A stretch of 64,000 nucleotides of DNA from an uncultured Lentisphaeria bacterium. Its GTDB lineage: Bacteria > Verrucomicrobiota > Lentisphaeria > Victivallales > UBA1829. The position numbers and the translations under genes were made by a program. Shown here piece by piece: positions 26,535 to 35,299 of this stretch; the stretch's first letter is position 1; every line of letters begins with the position of its first letter. The stretch spans positions 1 to 64,000 of the forward strand of contig CAJKAR010000028.1 in assembly GCA_905197955.1 (NCBI GenBank), read 5' to 3'. A model generated the notes under the pieces. It worked only from the letters and a program-made list of their open reading frames with translations, did no database searches and was not told where the DNA came from.

Positions 26535-26900
26535 TCAAGACTTTTGCCGATATGAAATAAAACATTCCGCAAGAACCTCTCCAAAGACTCCCCCAAGTTC
26601 CTTATCCCTTGATGAAAAATCCTCCGCAGATACCGCAAGCAGATAATGTCCACTTACCAGACGGTCACAACGACTCGCATCCCCATAACGATGAATACTG
26701 AATCCCTGCGAATTATCATCATCAAAAATCACCAGCATCGCCAGATCTTCCGGAGAATAACGAAGAAGATACTGCAATACCTTTTCCCGAGTTCGACGAT
26801 TCACGGTACCTACAAAAACATTCGGTTTCGGTTCAAGAAACCAACGCTTGAGCAAACCGCGTACTTTGTCCGGGGTATTTTCCGCAATAATCACAGTCAT
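26535..26900 (-). CDS. cas2: Cas2e, CRISPR adaptation protein
   Basis: A 121-residue Cas2 of the type I-E (CasE-operon) kind, recognised by the N-terminal MTVIIAENTPDKVRGLLKRWFLEPKPNVFVG core and the overall ferredoxin-like pattern. It bridges two Cas1 dimers in the integrase that inserts new spacers. It overlaps cas1 by four bases and is the last cas gene before the leader. Confidence 0.95.
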   Translation of the reverse strand: MTVIIAENTPDKVRGLLKRWFLEPKPNVFVGTVNRRTREKVLQYLLRYSPEDLAMLVIFDDDNSQGFSIHRYGDASRCDRLVSGHYLLAVSAEDFSSRDKELGGVFGEVLAECFISYRQKS

Positions 26901-27742
26901 TTCATCAATGCCATAATCTGTTTGGGAATTTTCTCCATCAGTCGTTCCGCTTCGATGTTCCGCTTCAAAAGCAACAGAACATTCTCCTCTGCATGCCCCG
27001 GATCCTGACGTACCGCGGCAAATGCAGCAGGCAGCGTGGTCACCGGTTTATAAATGTCCGCAATGTCATACACAAACGGCAGCGATCCTGTTTCATGAAT
27101 AAAACCCAGCTGCGGAAGAAATCCAAGAGAACACACGATTGCCGCGCACATTCCGTAAAAAGCCGCATTGGCAGCCGACACCGCCCGATTGATCTCATCT
27201 GCAATGTTCCAGTTTCCCGCATCATAGTTCCGTCCCTTCCAGCTCACGCCATACTTTTCCCCGAAATCCCGATACAGATTCCGGATACGTTCTCCTTCAA
27301 GGCCACGCAACTGCTGAATCGTCCGGGTAGATACATCCAAATCCGGGAAACGCAGCAGGAACATCCGTCTTGCCACCGCCGCCCGACGCTGGGGATGGGC
27401 AAACAGTCCTGCATGCAGCTTCGCGTTTTCATTCGCATGCGTCGGAGAAATCCCATGCGCATAAAAACGGAGAACTCCACTGCCCACCCAGCAAACAGGC
27501 GTATTGGAAGAGGCACATGCGGCAACTGCAGCATGCGTTACCGTCGTCCCCGGCCCCAGAAGCAGCGTGCTGATCGTGGCAATCGGAAGATGCATCACCA
27601 TTCCGTCGGCACCGATGAATTTCACACTGGAATCATCCACCTCCAACCGACCGTGCTCCAGAAATAACGGAGTCCAGCGATCAGAAGCGGCAGCCAGTGC
27701 TTCCACCGGCACCTTCGGAAAAATTCGAGCATCACCGCTCAT
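26897..27742 (-). CDS. cas1: Cas1e, spacer integrase
   Basis: A 281-residue type I-E Cas1. The three metal ligands equivalent to E. coli Cas1 Glu141, His208 and Asp221 appear as Glu149 (RGLEGER), His216 (GFIHETG) and the Asp pair of VYDIADI (226/229), so the enzyme should be active. With Cas2 it captures and inserts protospacers at the leader end. It starts six bases after cas5e. Confidence 0.96.
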   Translation of the reverse strand: MSGDARIFPKVPVEALAAASDRWTPLFLEHGRLEVDDSSVKFIGADGMVMHLPIATISTLLLGPGTTVTHAAVAACASSNTPVCWVGSGVLRFYAHGISPTHANENAKLHAGLFAHPQRRAAVARRMFLLRFPDLDVSTRTIQQLRGLEGERIRNLYRDFGEKYGVSWKGRNYDAGNWNIADEINRAVSAANAAFYGMCAAIVCSLGFLPQLGFIHETGSLPFVYDIADIYKPVTTLPAAFAAVRQDPGHAEENVLLLLKRNIEAERLMEKIPKQIMALMK

Positions 27743-27748
27743 TCCACC

Positions 27749-28402
27749 TCAACGCTCCATGACAGCCCGCGGACGAAACTCCCGACACGCAAAATCTACC
27801 GGGATATCGGAGTAAATCATCGCGCCAGGAGCCTCCGGGGAACACTCTTCCCAGATTCTGGGAAGTGCTCCGTTCACCAGAGAACAGAGCTTTTCCAGAG
27901 CTTCCGATTCCGTACGGAAAATACCCTGAAAAACCGGAGTTGCCGGAATACAGTGTTTCCGCCCGATCCATCCTCCCCAGACGGGATCGCACAAAGCCCT
28001 GCCGATCTCCTCCAGCACTCCGGAATCCCCGGTAAGAACTGCCGCAAATTTCCCATCCGCCAGATAATACCGTTCCGTTTCTACGGTTCTTCGGCTCTTT
28101 CCGGAGGCCTCGGTCGGTATGCTCCGCACACTCTCCCGATATCCTCCGCCGACTGTATGATAATCATCAAGCAGAACTCCCGATTCCTCAGGAAATGCAA
28201 TACTCTCCAATTTCAGTTTTCCCAGACGCGCAAGACCATCACGATCGCCCCAGCGGATTCCCAGCGCGGCGGCAACCAGGCCGGTTACCGCCCCTCGCGA
28301 AGGAAAACCAAGCGTCTCGCGACGATCAAATTTGCTCTCTCCACCAAACGAGAGCAGCGGCGCGTCAAAAAACAGCGCCAGCCATCTTTCCTCATTTGAC
28401 AT
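27749..28402 (-). CDS. cas5e: Cas5e (CasD), Cascade subunit
   Basis: A 217-residue Cas5e with the family N-terminus WLALFFDAPLLSFGGESKFDRRETLGFPSRGAVTGL, in which the RAMP fold holds the 5' handle of crRNA. The ATG at 28402 overlaps the end of cas7e by 11 bases; the longer upstream frame lies inside cas7e. Confidence 0.94.
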   Translation of the reverse strand: MSNEERWLALFFDAPLLSFGGESKFDRRETLGFPSRGAVTGLVAAALGIRWGDRDGLARLGKLKLESIAFPEESGVLLDDYHTVGGGYRESVRSIPTEASGKSRRTVETERYYLADGKFAAVLTGDSGVLEEIGRALCDPVWGGWIGRKHCIPATPVFQGIFRTESEALEKLCSLVNGALPRIWEECSPEAPGAMIYSDIPVDFACREFRPRAVMER

Positions 28403-29417
28403 GTTCAACCAGCTCCCCGATGACTTGATCCAGCGTTTTTTCCGGCAGAACAGATTCACATTCAACGCTAATTCCATACAGTTTCCGAAGCTCATCCCAA
28501 TGGTTCCGCAGATTTTCCTTTGCTTTTTCCAGGAGACCTCCCCCCTTCACTGGGATCTCAAAAGCATTCGCCAGGGAAAGCGGCGCTCCGCGGCGCGCAA
28601 TCCCGAGAATATATCCCGGAAGAGTGTTCGCCATCATGGAATTCCTACGCGCCGGAGGAACCGCCATCGCGCAGGAACGTAAAAAGGTCGCAACTGCACT
28701 TCTGCGTTCTTCCAGAGACAGCGAACCAAGATGTTCCTGATCCGCCAGAAGATCAAGATTCAATGCCATGCAGCGATAGTAGCAGGAGGTGTTGAACTCA
28801 ATGTCGCCCATGTGCGCGGACCCGGTTTTTTCCTTCGGTTTCAAATCGTCCACCGCGGTAAAGAAATCCAGATCGTTATCCACGCGGTTGACGGAAATCG
28901 CATGGCTGAACATGGCTGCGCCTTCCAGTGTCAGATCGGAATCCGCCACCATACGTCCGAAAAAGGAGATATCCACACCGTCCCTTACGATTTTTTTCAA
29001 TTCCTTCACGGCAGCTCCGGTCCGTTTTTTTGCTTCGGAACACTGCAGATAGGCAGATGCGGCAGCCCGCAATTCCAGATCGGAAAAGTAAAACAGGTTC
29101 TTGATGGTGTTGTCTTTATCGATTTTGATTCTCGCGGCGGTAACAATTACCTTCGCGATCGCTGCCGCTTCTTTTTCCGGCTGTCCCATATCCAGCAGGA
29201 CCTGCTGCAAACGGTGGAAGAAATATTTGCTGCGAGTTCCTGAAAACATCTCGCTCTCCTCTCCGGCCATCAGACGGATCGCTCGTTTCCAGCACTGCGA
29301 ACTGATCCGTGCGCGCGGAACACCGCCAAATACCGTGCTTTTGGGCGATCCGAGCTGATCGCGGTTGAGACAATTCACCGGAAACGACTGAAGCATGTGC
29401 AATTCAATGAGATTCAT
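28392..29417 (-). CDS. cas7e: Cas7e (CasC/Cse4), Cascade backbone
   Basis: A 341-residue Cas7e with the diagnostic N-terminus NLIELHMLQSFPVNCLNRDQLGSPKS and RISSQCWKRAIR. Six copies coat the crRNA spacer in Cascade. A 50-base gap separates it from cas6e, the largest internal gap of the operon. Confidence 0.95.
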   Translation of the reverse strand: MNLIELHMLQSFPVNCLNRDQLGSPKSTVFGGVPRARISSQCWKRAIRLMAGEESEMFSGTRSKYFFHRLQQVLLDMGQPEKEAAAIAKVIVTAARIKIDKDNTIKNLFYFSDLELRAAASAYLQCSEAKKRTGAAVKELKKIVRDGVDISFFGRMVADSDLTLEGAAMFSHAISVNRVDNDLDFFTAVDDLKPKEKTGSAHMGDIEFNTSCYYRCMALNLDLLADQEHLGSLSLEERRSAVATFLRSCAMAVPPARRNSMMANTLPGYILGIARRGAPLSLANAFEIPVKGGGLLEKAKENLRNHWDELRKLYGISVECESVLPEKTLDQVIGELVEHVK

Positions 29418-29467
29418 TTTCTGGACCCTTTCCTGAGTTGATTTTTCATTTTCTTTTTTTTGTGTAG

Positions 29468-30070
29468 TTACATTTCAATCCGCTTCAACAGCAGCATTCC
29501 GCAACCGAAAGCACGGGCGCGACCGATTCCCCGACGAAAGACTTCCCCGAATGCTGTGGAATCGGTAACGGCAAGAACTCCGCCGATCTCAACAATATTC
29601 AGTTGGACCGGTGGAGCATCGGATGACCGGAAAAAACGTTCCAGCCGGCAGGCTGAGTACTCGGCTTCTGAACGCAATGCAAAACCGCTGCGTTCCCCTT
29701 TGCGAGTCAGCCATGCATCCAAATCCTCTCTGGAGGTCAGAGCCCGCAGTTTGCGGTTCGCTGAAATGCGGACCGTCGGATTGGCGCGCAGGCGAAACCA
29801 GTACAACGCCCCGTCCGGGAAATCCGGTTCAAACTCTTTGACGCCGTCCCATTCCGCCCAGAGACATTGTTTCGGAGATTCCGCCGAGAGCATCAGGAGT
29901 TTCAGATCCGACCCGTCGTTGTCACTGCGGAACAGAAAGTCCCGTTTCGCCTCGGCTCGTCCCGGGAAACACTGCCAGAGCAGTTTATGCAGTTCGTAAA
30001 CGTTGGCAAGACGGTGCTTGAGCTGTTCTTTCCGCCCGATCCGGAACTGAGAAAGATAGAGTTTACTCAT
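29468..30070 (-). CDS. cas6e: Cas6e (CasE), crRNA-processing endoribonuclease
   Basis: A 200-residue Cas6e/Cse3 beginning MSKLYLSQFRI. The Gly-rich C-terminal loop RRGIGRARAFGCGMLLL is typical of the RAMP family that cuts each repeat below its hairpin. The ATG at 30070 overlaps the end of cse2 by eight bases; the longer upstream frame is a shadow of cse2. In type I-E operons the usual order is cas7-cas5-cas6; here cas6e lies before cas7e. Confidence 0.9.
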   Translation of the reverse strand: MSKLYLSQFRIGRKEQLKHRLANVYELHKLLWQCFPGRAEAKRDFLFRSDNDGSDLKLLMLSAESPKQCLWAEWDGVKEFEPDFPDGALYWFRLRANPTVRISANRKLRALTSREDLDAWLTRKGERSGFALRSEAEYSACRLERFFRSSDAPPVQLNIVEIGGVLAVTDSTAFGEVFRRGIGRARAFGCGMLLLKRIEM

Positions 30071-30581
30071 CGACCACATCTCCCTCCTGCGTTTCCTTTC
30101 CGGCAGTTCCCCAATAATGGACAGCCCAGCGGCGCTTGACCCGCTCTCCCCAGTAGTGCAAATCCTGCCACAGCACAGCGTGATTGATCGGAATCCCGCG
30201 CGACTTGGCCGCTTTGAAAATTCCATGAAGCTGCTGGGAAGTCTCTCCAACAGTGTCGCAGGCGAGAAGTCTCTGGAAACGGAGCGCATAGGAAGAAAGT
30301 CCCTCCTTCCCGCTTTCCCCATAGGCGATCCTGCGCATGACATCACCGATGTTTTCCGTTCCACTCCCGCACTCCGGCTGAATACCGAACGCCGCAGCTA
30401 CGGTAGTTACTATGATCCGTTCCCGCTCATCTTCCAGATTGCAGTATCGGGCGATATATTGCCAGACCCTGAATTCGCGGGAAGGAATCAGCGCACAGCG
30501 CAGATCGGCCATCACGCCGGCATCCTCCCGATTGCGCTTCAAAAACTCCAGAAACGGAGGAAGCGTGTATTCATTTTCCAT
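30063..30581 (-). CDS. cse2: Cse2 (CasB), Cascade small subunit
   Basis: A 172-residue helical basic protein matching Cse2 by FLEFLKRNREDAGVMADLRCAL and the conserved operon position after cas8e. Two copies line the Cascade belly and hold the displaced strand. The ATG at 30581 is preceded by GGGAGAGCAGGACG and overlaps the cas8e end by 11 bases. Confidence 0.9.
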   Translation of the reverse strand: MENEYTLPPFLEFLKRNREDAGVMADLRCALIPSREFRVWQYIARYCNLEDERERIIVTTVAAAFGIQPECGSGTENIGDVMRRIAYGESGKEGLSSYALRFQRLLACDTVGETSQQLHGIFKAAKSRGIPINHAVLWQDLHYWGERVKRRWAVHYWGTAGKETQEGDVVDE

Positions 30582-32091
30582 CGTCCTGCTCTCCCTTCTT
30601 TGCGATGTTGTTACCAAGAATATGTTTGATTTCCCTGCGGAAATACGGCAGGGTCATTGCACAAGCCATGATTCCGCGCGGGGACTGATTCGGAAGGACT
30701 CCCAGAAAAAAAGATTCCGCCATCTCCTGCAGTTGTCCGTACAGGATCCTGAAATCTCCTCCGGTTTCCTCCGCTGAAGCAAGGAATGCCGGAACCAGAG
30801 AATCCAGTTTCCGCCAGAATCCCAGAAGCGCCAGTTCCTGAGCTGTCTTCTTACCGCCCTCAATCTTGATGGAACTGCCATCAGCAGCCTTGCCCAGATT
30901 GGTCCAGAACATTCCGATCGCAGACCTGAGCAGGCCGGCAACCGCTTCTGCATCCTGAACGAAATGACCAAACGCATTCCAGAACTCGTCCCGACTCAAC
31001 AATTCCTCCTGGAACGAAATCAGCCATTCTCCGGAAAATTCATATTTTGCCTTGTCCACGGAAACGCCTCCGCACCAGAGACGCAACTGTTTGTCAGCCG
31101 GAACCCAGTTCAGGTTGAGAAGATGCTTCGGCGGAGTCAGAAGACGGGAGGATTCCGGCTGGAGCGCCAGCAGGGATTCCAGTTCCCGCCACGGATGACG
31201 TTCCGGCTGAATCCGCACATAGGAGAGGGTTTTCTCCTTTTCATTCCGGCGGTTTGCCAGATAGGGATCTATGAATTCTGAAATCTGTGCGTAATTGCAG
31301 CCAACCGCAAGCGATGCAGCTTCGCCTTTTTCCGGCAGCCGGACCGCTCGGCTGATCGGGGCAAGACGGCCAAGCAGAGTTGCCTTGAACTTCTGAAGAT
31401 CCTTCACATTCTCCGGCGGCTGTTCCCAGACCGGAATCCCGATCTCTATGCTTCCGAGCTCCTCCTGCGGAATCAGGTTCAGATGCAGTGTTTCCGGAAG
31501 ATTGTCCCCCAGCAGAAACGTATGCAGCGGACTGCCCTCCAGCGCAGGAGACGAAATATTTCCCGTCAGATCATTGGTTTTCATTCCGTTCCAACGATTT
31601 GGACCGATTGTTCCGCCAGGGGAAAAGTTCTGCGTCACCAGCAGCATTCGAGCCTGCCATGCGGAGGAGTGCGGACGTCCCGTCTCAACAGCGGAATGAT
31701 CGAACAACGTATGGTTGCTTCCGCTGGCAAGCGTAAAATCCAGCTTGTCCAAAGTCGTATTCCAGTCTTTCTCCAGTCCGACAATCTGCAGGAACGGGTG
31801 CTCGCCGTAAAGATCAAACGCCAGTTCCCACTTTTTCAGGTAGGCCACCGCCTGCGGAATGATCCTTTCTCCGGCGGATTCCCACTCCCGCCGGTTCCGC
31901 GGAAGCGGCAGAGAACGCGCAACGATGCAGAGCAGAAAACGCATCAACGCAACCCGTTGCGCAGGCGGAACCGACAGATCGACGATTTCGTTCCCTTTTT
32001 CGAACAGCTCCAGCAGCGATACCTCGGCAAATCCCCCGCCGCGCCGGAGAACCGGAATCCATTTTTCACCAGTCAGCAAATACTGTTTCAT
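30571..32091 (-). CDS. cas8e: Cas8e (CasA/Cse1), Cascade large subunit
   Basis: A 506-residue Cse1 with the family pattern EKWIPVLRRGG near the start, VALMRFLLCIVARSL, and the NHTLFDH segment. It recognises the PAM and recruits Cas3. The ATG at 32091 follows AAAGGAGGAAG and lies 26 bases inside the end of cas3; an open frame upstream of it belongs to cas3. Confidence 0.93.
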   Translation of the reverse strand: MKQYLLTGEKWIPVLRRGGGFAEVSLLELFEKGNEIVDLSVPPAQRVALMRFLLCIVARSLPLPRNRREWESAGERIIPQAVAYLKKWELAFDLYGEHPFLQIVGLEKDWNTTLDKLDFTLASGSNHTLFDHSAVETGRPHSSAWQARMLLVTQNFSPGGTIGPNRWNGMKTNDLTGNISSPALEGSPLHTFLLGDNLPETLHLNLIPQEELGSIEIGIPVWEQPPENVKDLQKFKATLLGRLAPISRAVRLPEKGEAASLAVGCNYAQISEFIDPYLANRRNEKEKTLSYVRIQPERHPWRELESLLALQPESSRLLTPPKHLLNLNWVPADKQLRLWCGGVSVDKAKYEFSGEWLISFQEELLSRDEFWNAFGHFVQDAEAVAGLLRSAIGMFWTNLGKAADGSSIKIEGGKKTAQELALLGFWRKLDSLVPAFLASAEETGGDFRILYGQLQEMAESFFLGVLPNQSPRGIMACAMTLPYFRREIKHILGNNIAKKGEQDDGK

Positions 32092-34600
32092 CTTCCTCCT
32101 TTCGTTGTTTTTTCTCTTCTCGACAGATGCCGTTATCATTGTCATAGCGGATGGGAAGTTCCGTTCCATCCGGCAGACACAACGTCCCATCCGTGCTGAT
32201 TTGAACCGGAATCGGTTCTTCATACTTCCAGTACGTTTTCAATGCGTCCGGCAGAAGGACACCCACCTTCTCCACCCACCATGCCGGGACCTGAGCCGTA
32301 TTGCGCGCCAGGATACGCATCTTTTCCAGAGAAAAGGACTCCTCCTCCCGGAAAGTCAACGCCGTTCCATCCGACAAAACGAGCTCGCATTCCCGTCCGC
32401 GCACCGAAATGGAATTCAGCAGAAGCAAGGTCCGCTGCGGACAGTCTGAAAGACGCGTCGGCGCATCCTCCTCATCGGAAGCCTGCGCACTGGCGCTGGA
32501 AATCAGATCCAATTGCGAAGCCGTACAGGCCTGTCTGATCCGGGATTCCGACTCGTTTTTCATCCGGTCATAGAGCTCGCGCTCCAGTCCTTCCGTCTGT
32601 TCTGGCGGACGAAAATTTTCCTCGATCATCGGCCGCATATCATCCGGCAGCGTCAAGCGCGAACATTTTCGCCAGACGGCCTCCGCACGCAACAACAGAA
32701 AAGGAGAATAGACTCTTCCGCTTCCTCCTGCCCGCCCCAGCACCTCTTCCGCAGAAGATGCGGAAGTCAGATCGCGATCCATCCGCCAGAATTCCGGTTC
32801 TGCAAGCGGCCGGCTGGGACGGCAATGACGCCACAACCGTCCCATCCGCTGAAACAGCAGCTCGCCGGGAGCAGTATCGGAAATCATCAGATCAAAGTCA
32901 AGATCGACAGACTGTTCTATAATCTGCGTTGACACGAGAATGCTTCCGACCGGCCGTTTTTCCCCGGCCTCCTTCCCCAGAGCCTCCAGCCAGAACTCTT
33001 CGATCGCATCCCTGCGCCAGAACGGGAAACGCGAATGCAGCATTCCAAGCGGAATTCTACCGGACTCCATCTCCGCCCGAATGCGGCGGAAAAACTCCTG
33101 CGCTTCACCAACAGTATTGGCAATCAGAGCCACGTTGCACCCCTGTATGGCTGATTCCACGGCTTTTCTGACCGCCTCTTCCGGAGAAATCTTCCCAATC
33201 CTGATCAATTTTTTCGCAGAAGCGGGAAGCTCCGTTTGGTGGAGTGTTCCGGTAGCCGATATTGCAGTCAGACTCGGATATGCCGGAGAAACCGCGCCAT
33301 CCGCGATACCCAGCAGTTCCTCCCGGCGTTTCGCCGGCAGAGTTGCCGACAGCAGAATCACAGTGCAATCCAACCGAACCAGAATCCGGCAAAGATTCAC
33401 CAACAGGAAATGCATGTAGTCATCAAACGCGTGAACCTCATCAATGACGACTACCTTTCCTGCCAGTCCAAGCAGACGGACAAAAAAATGTTTGACATTG
33501 AGCACCCCTTTTAGCGCCTGATCCACAGTACCCACGCCGAACGGTTCCAGCAATGCCCGTTTGGACGGTGCAAACCACGAAGCACCCGCCTCCAGTTCCC
33601 CGCCGCCCGCAGGTTCCAGCCATGCTGTTCCATGAATCAGTCTCGCCCGCCCGGAACCGGAGACCCGTTCGAGAAACCGATTGACTCTTTCATATATTCT
33701 GTTACTGGTCAGACGGGTCGGCAAGGCAAAAAAGATTCCGCGGTTGACTCCAGATGAGATCAGCCGGTATGCCGCATAAAGAGCCGCCTCTGTCTTACCG
33801 CTTCCCATTGTGTTTTCCAGCAGATAGATCCCGGGGGCAACCGCCACTTCTGCGAGAGCCGCCTGTGCGGAATTGGGAGAATAGGGAGGAAAAACCTCTT
33901 CAAAGCGCAGTCCCGTTTTCCACTCCGGCCGTTGGAAACCGATCTTTTCCAGCACCTTGACCGCCGCTTGTTCGAGTTCCTCCAGCGAAAGTGCTGTCTG
34001 CCCCGCGGTAAAAAAAGACTCATTCGATGCAATCCAGTCGGCAAGACAGACTACGCCGGCGGAAAGCAGTCGGTTTTCCGCGGAAAACGAATTTGCCGGC
34101 AATGAATCAAAAGAAAAAATCCAGTCAAGAAATTCTCTGCGCCGTACCTGCCAAGTCTCTCCTCCGTAATCGCAGACTCCCTCCGTCTGAACCGATGGAT
34201 TCCGTCTACCGTGGTGCCAGCCGACAATCGTTTCACAAGAATCCGACCGTCTCTTCAGATATGCACGGAATGCAGACTCGGAAATCACCTCATGACGCTG
34301 GAATTCGCGCGTTTCCGGAATTCCATTCTTTCCGGCAAAATCTCCTGGCAGCTTGGATATGAATCCCGGCGAGAGTTTACCGCAGTCGTGTCCCATCGCA
34401 AACAACAGGGCTGACGGTGGAAGCAAATCCTCACGGAGCTGCAGAAAGAGGCAGAGCGCTTTGAAAACAGCCCCGGTTTCCAGAGCATGCTGCCGAAGAG
34501 TTTTGAATGGAGAATTCTTGGCTGGACAAATTTCCCATGGCGGGGGGACAAATCGTCCGCCGCGTGGATCCCGTGGAGCAATTTTTGACAATTGTTTCAT
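32066..34600 (-). CDS. cas3: Cas3, HD nuclease-helicase
   Basis: An 844-residue fusion of an N-terminal HD nuclease (QHALETG, FAMGHDCGK, GWHHGRR) with an SF2 helicase (Walker A MGSGKTEA at roughly residue 270, DEVHAFDDY box, and STQIIEQSVDLDFD motif). It degrades DNA unwound by Cascade. All catalytic motifs look intact. The ATG at 34600 is used; an in-frame ATG at 34621 is an alternative. It is the first gene of the cas operon, and every following gene overlaps or nearly abuts the next except for 50 bases before cas7e. Confidence 0.95.
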   Translation of the reverse strand: MKQLSKIAPRDPRGGRFVPPPWEICPAKNSPFKTLRQHALETGAVFKALCLFLQLREDLLPPSALLFAMGHDCGKLSPGFISKLPGDFAGKNGIPETREFQRHEVISESAFRAYLKRRSDSCETIVGWHHGRRNPSVQTEGVCDYGGETWQVRRREFLDWIFSFDSLPANSFSAENRLLSAGVVCLADWIASNESFFTAGQTALSLEELEQAAVKVLEKIGFQRPEWKTGLRFEEVFPPYSPNSAQAALAEVAVAPGIYLLENTMGSGKTEAALYAAYRLISSGVNRGIFFALPTRLTSNRIYERVNRFLERVSGSGRARLIHGTAWLEPAGGGELEAGASWFAPSKRALLEPFGVGTVDQALKGVLNVKHFFVRLLGLAGKVVVIDEVHAFDDYMHFLLVNLCRILVRLDCTVILLSATLPAKRREELLGIADGAVSPAYPSLTAISATGTLHQTELPASAKKLIRIGKISPEEAVRKAVESAIQGCNVALIANTVGEAQEFFRRIRAEMESGRIPLGMLHSRFPFWRRDAIEEFWLEALGKEAGEKRPVGSILVSTQIIEQSVDLDFDLMISDTAPGELLFQRMGRLWRHCRPSRPLAEPEFWRMDRDLTSASSAEEVLGRAGGSGRVYSPFLLLRAEAVWRKCSRLTLPDDMRPMIEENFRPPEQTEGLERELYDRMKNESESRIRQACTASQLDLISSASAQASDEEDAPTRLSDCPQRTLLLLNSISVRGRECELVLSDGTALTFREEESFSLEKMRILARNTAQVPAWWVEKVGVLLPDALKTYWKYEEPIPVQISTDGTLCLPDGTELPIRYDNDNGICREEKKQRKEEDETVFADW

Positions 34601-34640
34601 AAACCCACCATCCCCTCCCATTTTTTCTTAAAAAGAATAA

Positions 34641-34652
34641 TCCTTATAAGGA
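34641..34652. promoter_or_regulatory. Perfect palindrome upstream of cas3
   Basis: TCCTTATAAGGA lies about 40 bases upstream of the cas3 start in an A+T-rich region expected to hold the cas promoter. It may be an operator; no regulator gene lies close by. Confidence 0.3.
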
Positions 34653-34785
34653 CAAATGCAAATCAAAAAATTAAAACTTTATAAAAATATACAAAAAAAA
34701 CACAAACAGAATACACATAGCTTAATTCAGCATAAAATCCGGATATTTTCAAAATAATATATGAGTCTTTTCTGTTATTTCCGTA

Positions 34786-35044
34786 ATGTCTCTTGACAAT
34801 GCCGTAGCTGAATCATTTTTTCCTGCATGAACTTTTGCCCAACTATTACGATACGATGGAAGAGTTACAACGAGACGTTGACGAATACGTTGAATTTTTT
34901 AACAAGATACGACCACATCAGCGATTAGGAATGCAAATACCGAGTGAAACTGAACGGCATTTCGCAGAAAAAAAAATAAAAGAGTCTTTTGGACTTTCCA
35001 ACAAAAAGTGTCCAAAATACCCTTACAGTACCAGGGGACTTTGA
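34786..35044 (+). pseudogene. IS3-family transposase (orfB) C-terminal remnant, left copy
   Basis: From 34795 one frame reads DNAVAESFF, the diagnostic block of IS3-family integrase catalytic domains. After a frameshift the frame from 34835 continues as NYYDTMEELQRDVDEYVEFF and NKIRPHQRLG, the block around and past the catalytic Glu, and ends at 35044. The upstream four-fifths of the element is missing. The last ~90 bases match the remnant at 38451-38534, including the CCCTTACAGTA end. The remainder of the gap to 35299 holds no gene that I can support. Confidence 0.85.
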
Positions 35045-35227
35045 ACTAACTTTTCTCTCCACCTCAAAACGGCGAATTTTTCAATTCTCAAATGGGTAGC
35101 AAATTCATCTTCTTGAAAAATTCTCCGCCAGCTCCTTTAAAATCCATGTAGAGTGTCTTTCCTGATTCCATGTACCCAAATCAAAATGTGCGCAATTTTC
35201 CGGACGTTATCAAATACAAAAACAGTT

Positions 35228-35259
35228 CAGCCCCATCGATCAAAAGACCGATGAGGCTG
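35228..35259 (-). terminator. Probable terminator of the SIR2-HerA operon
   Basis: CAGCCCCATCG and CGATGAGGCTG pair over 11 bases with one mismatch around a 10-base loop. On the minus strand the hairpin is followed by AACTGTTTTTG. It lies about 40 bases past the herA stop. Confidence 0.55.
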
Positions 35260-35299
35260 TATTCGTGGGGGTAATATATAAATAAAATCGGATGATTGC

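Noticed and set aside
25622..26555. Open frames reading RTIPTGAGKT and FPRARGDGP repeats
   Set aside because: They are translations of the CRISPR repeats, not proteins.
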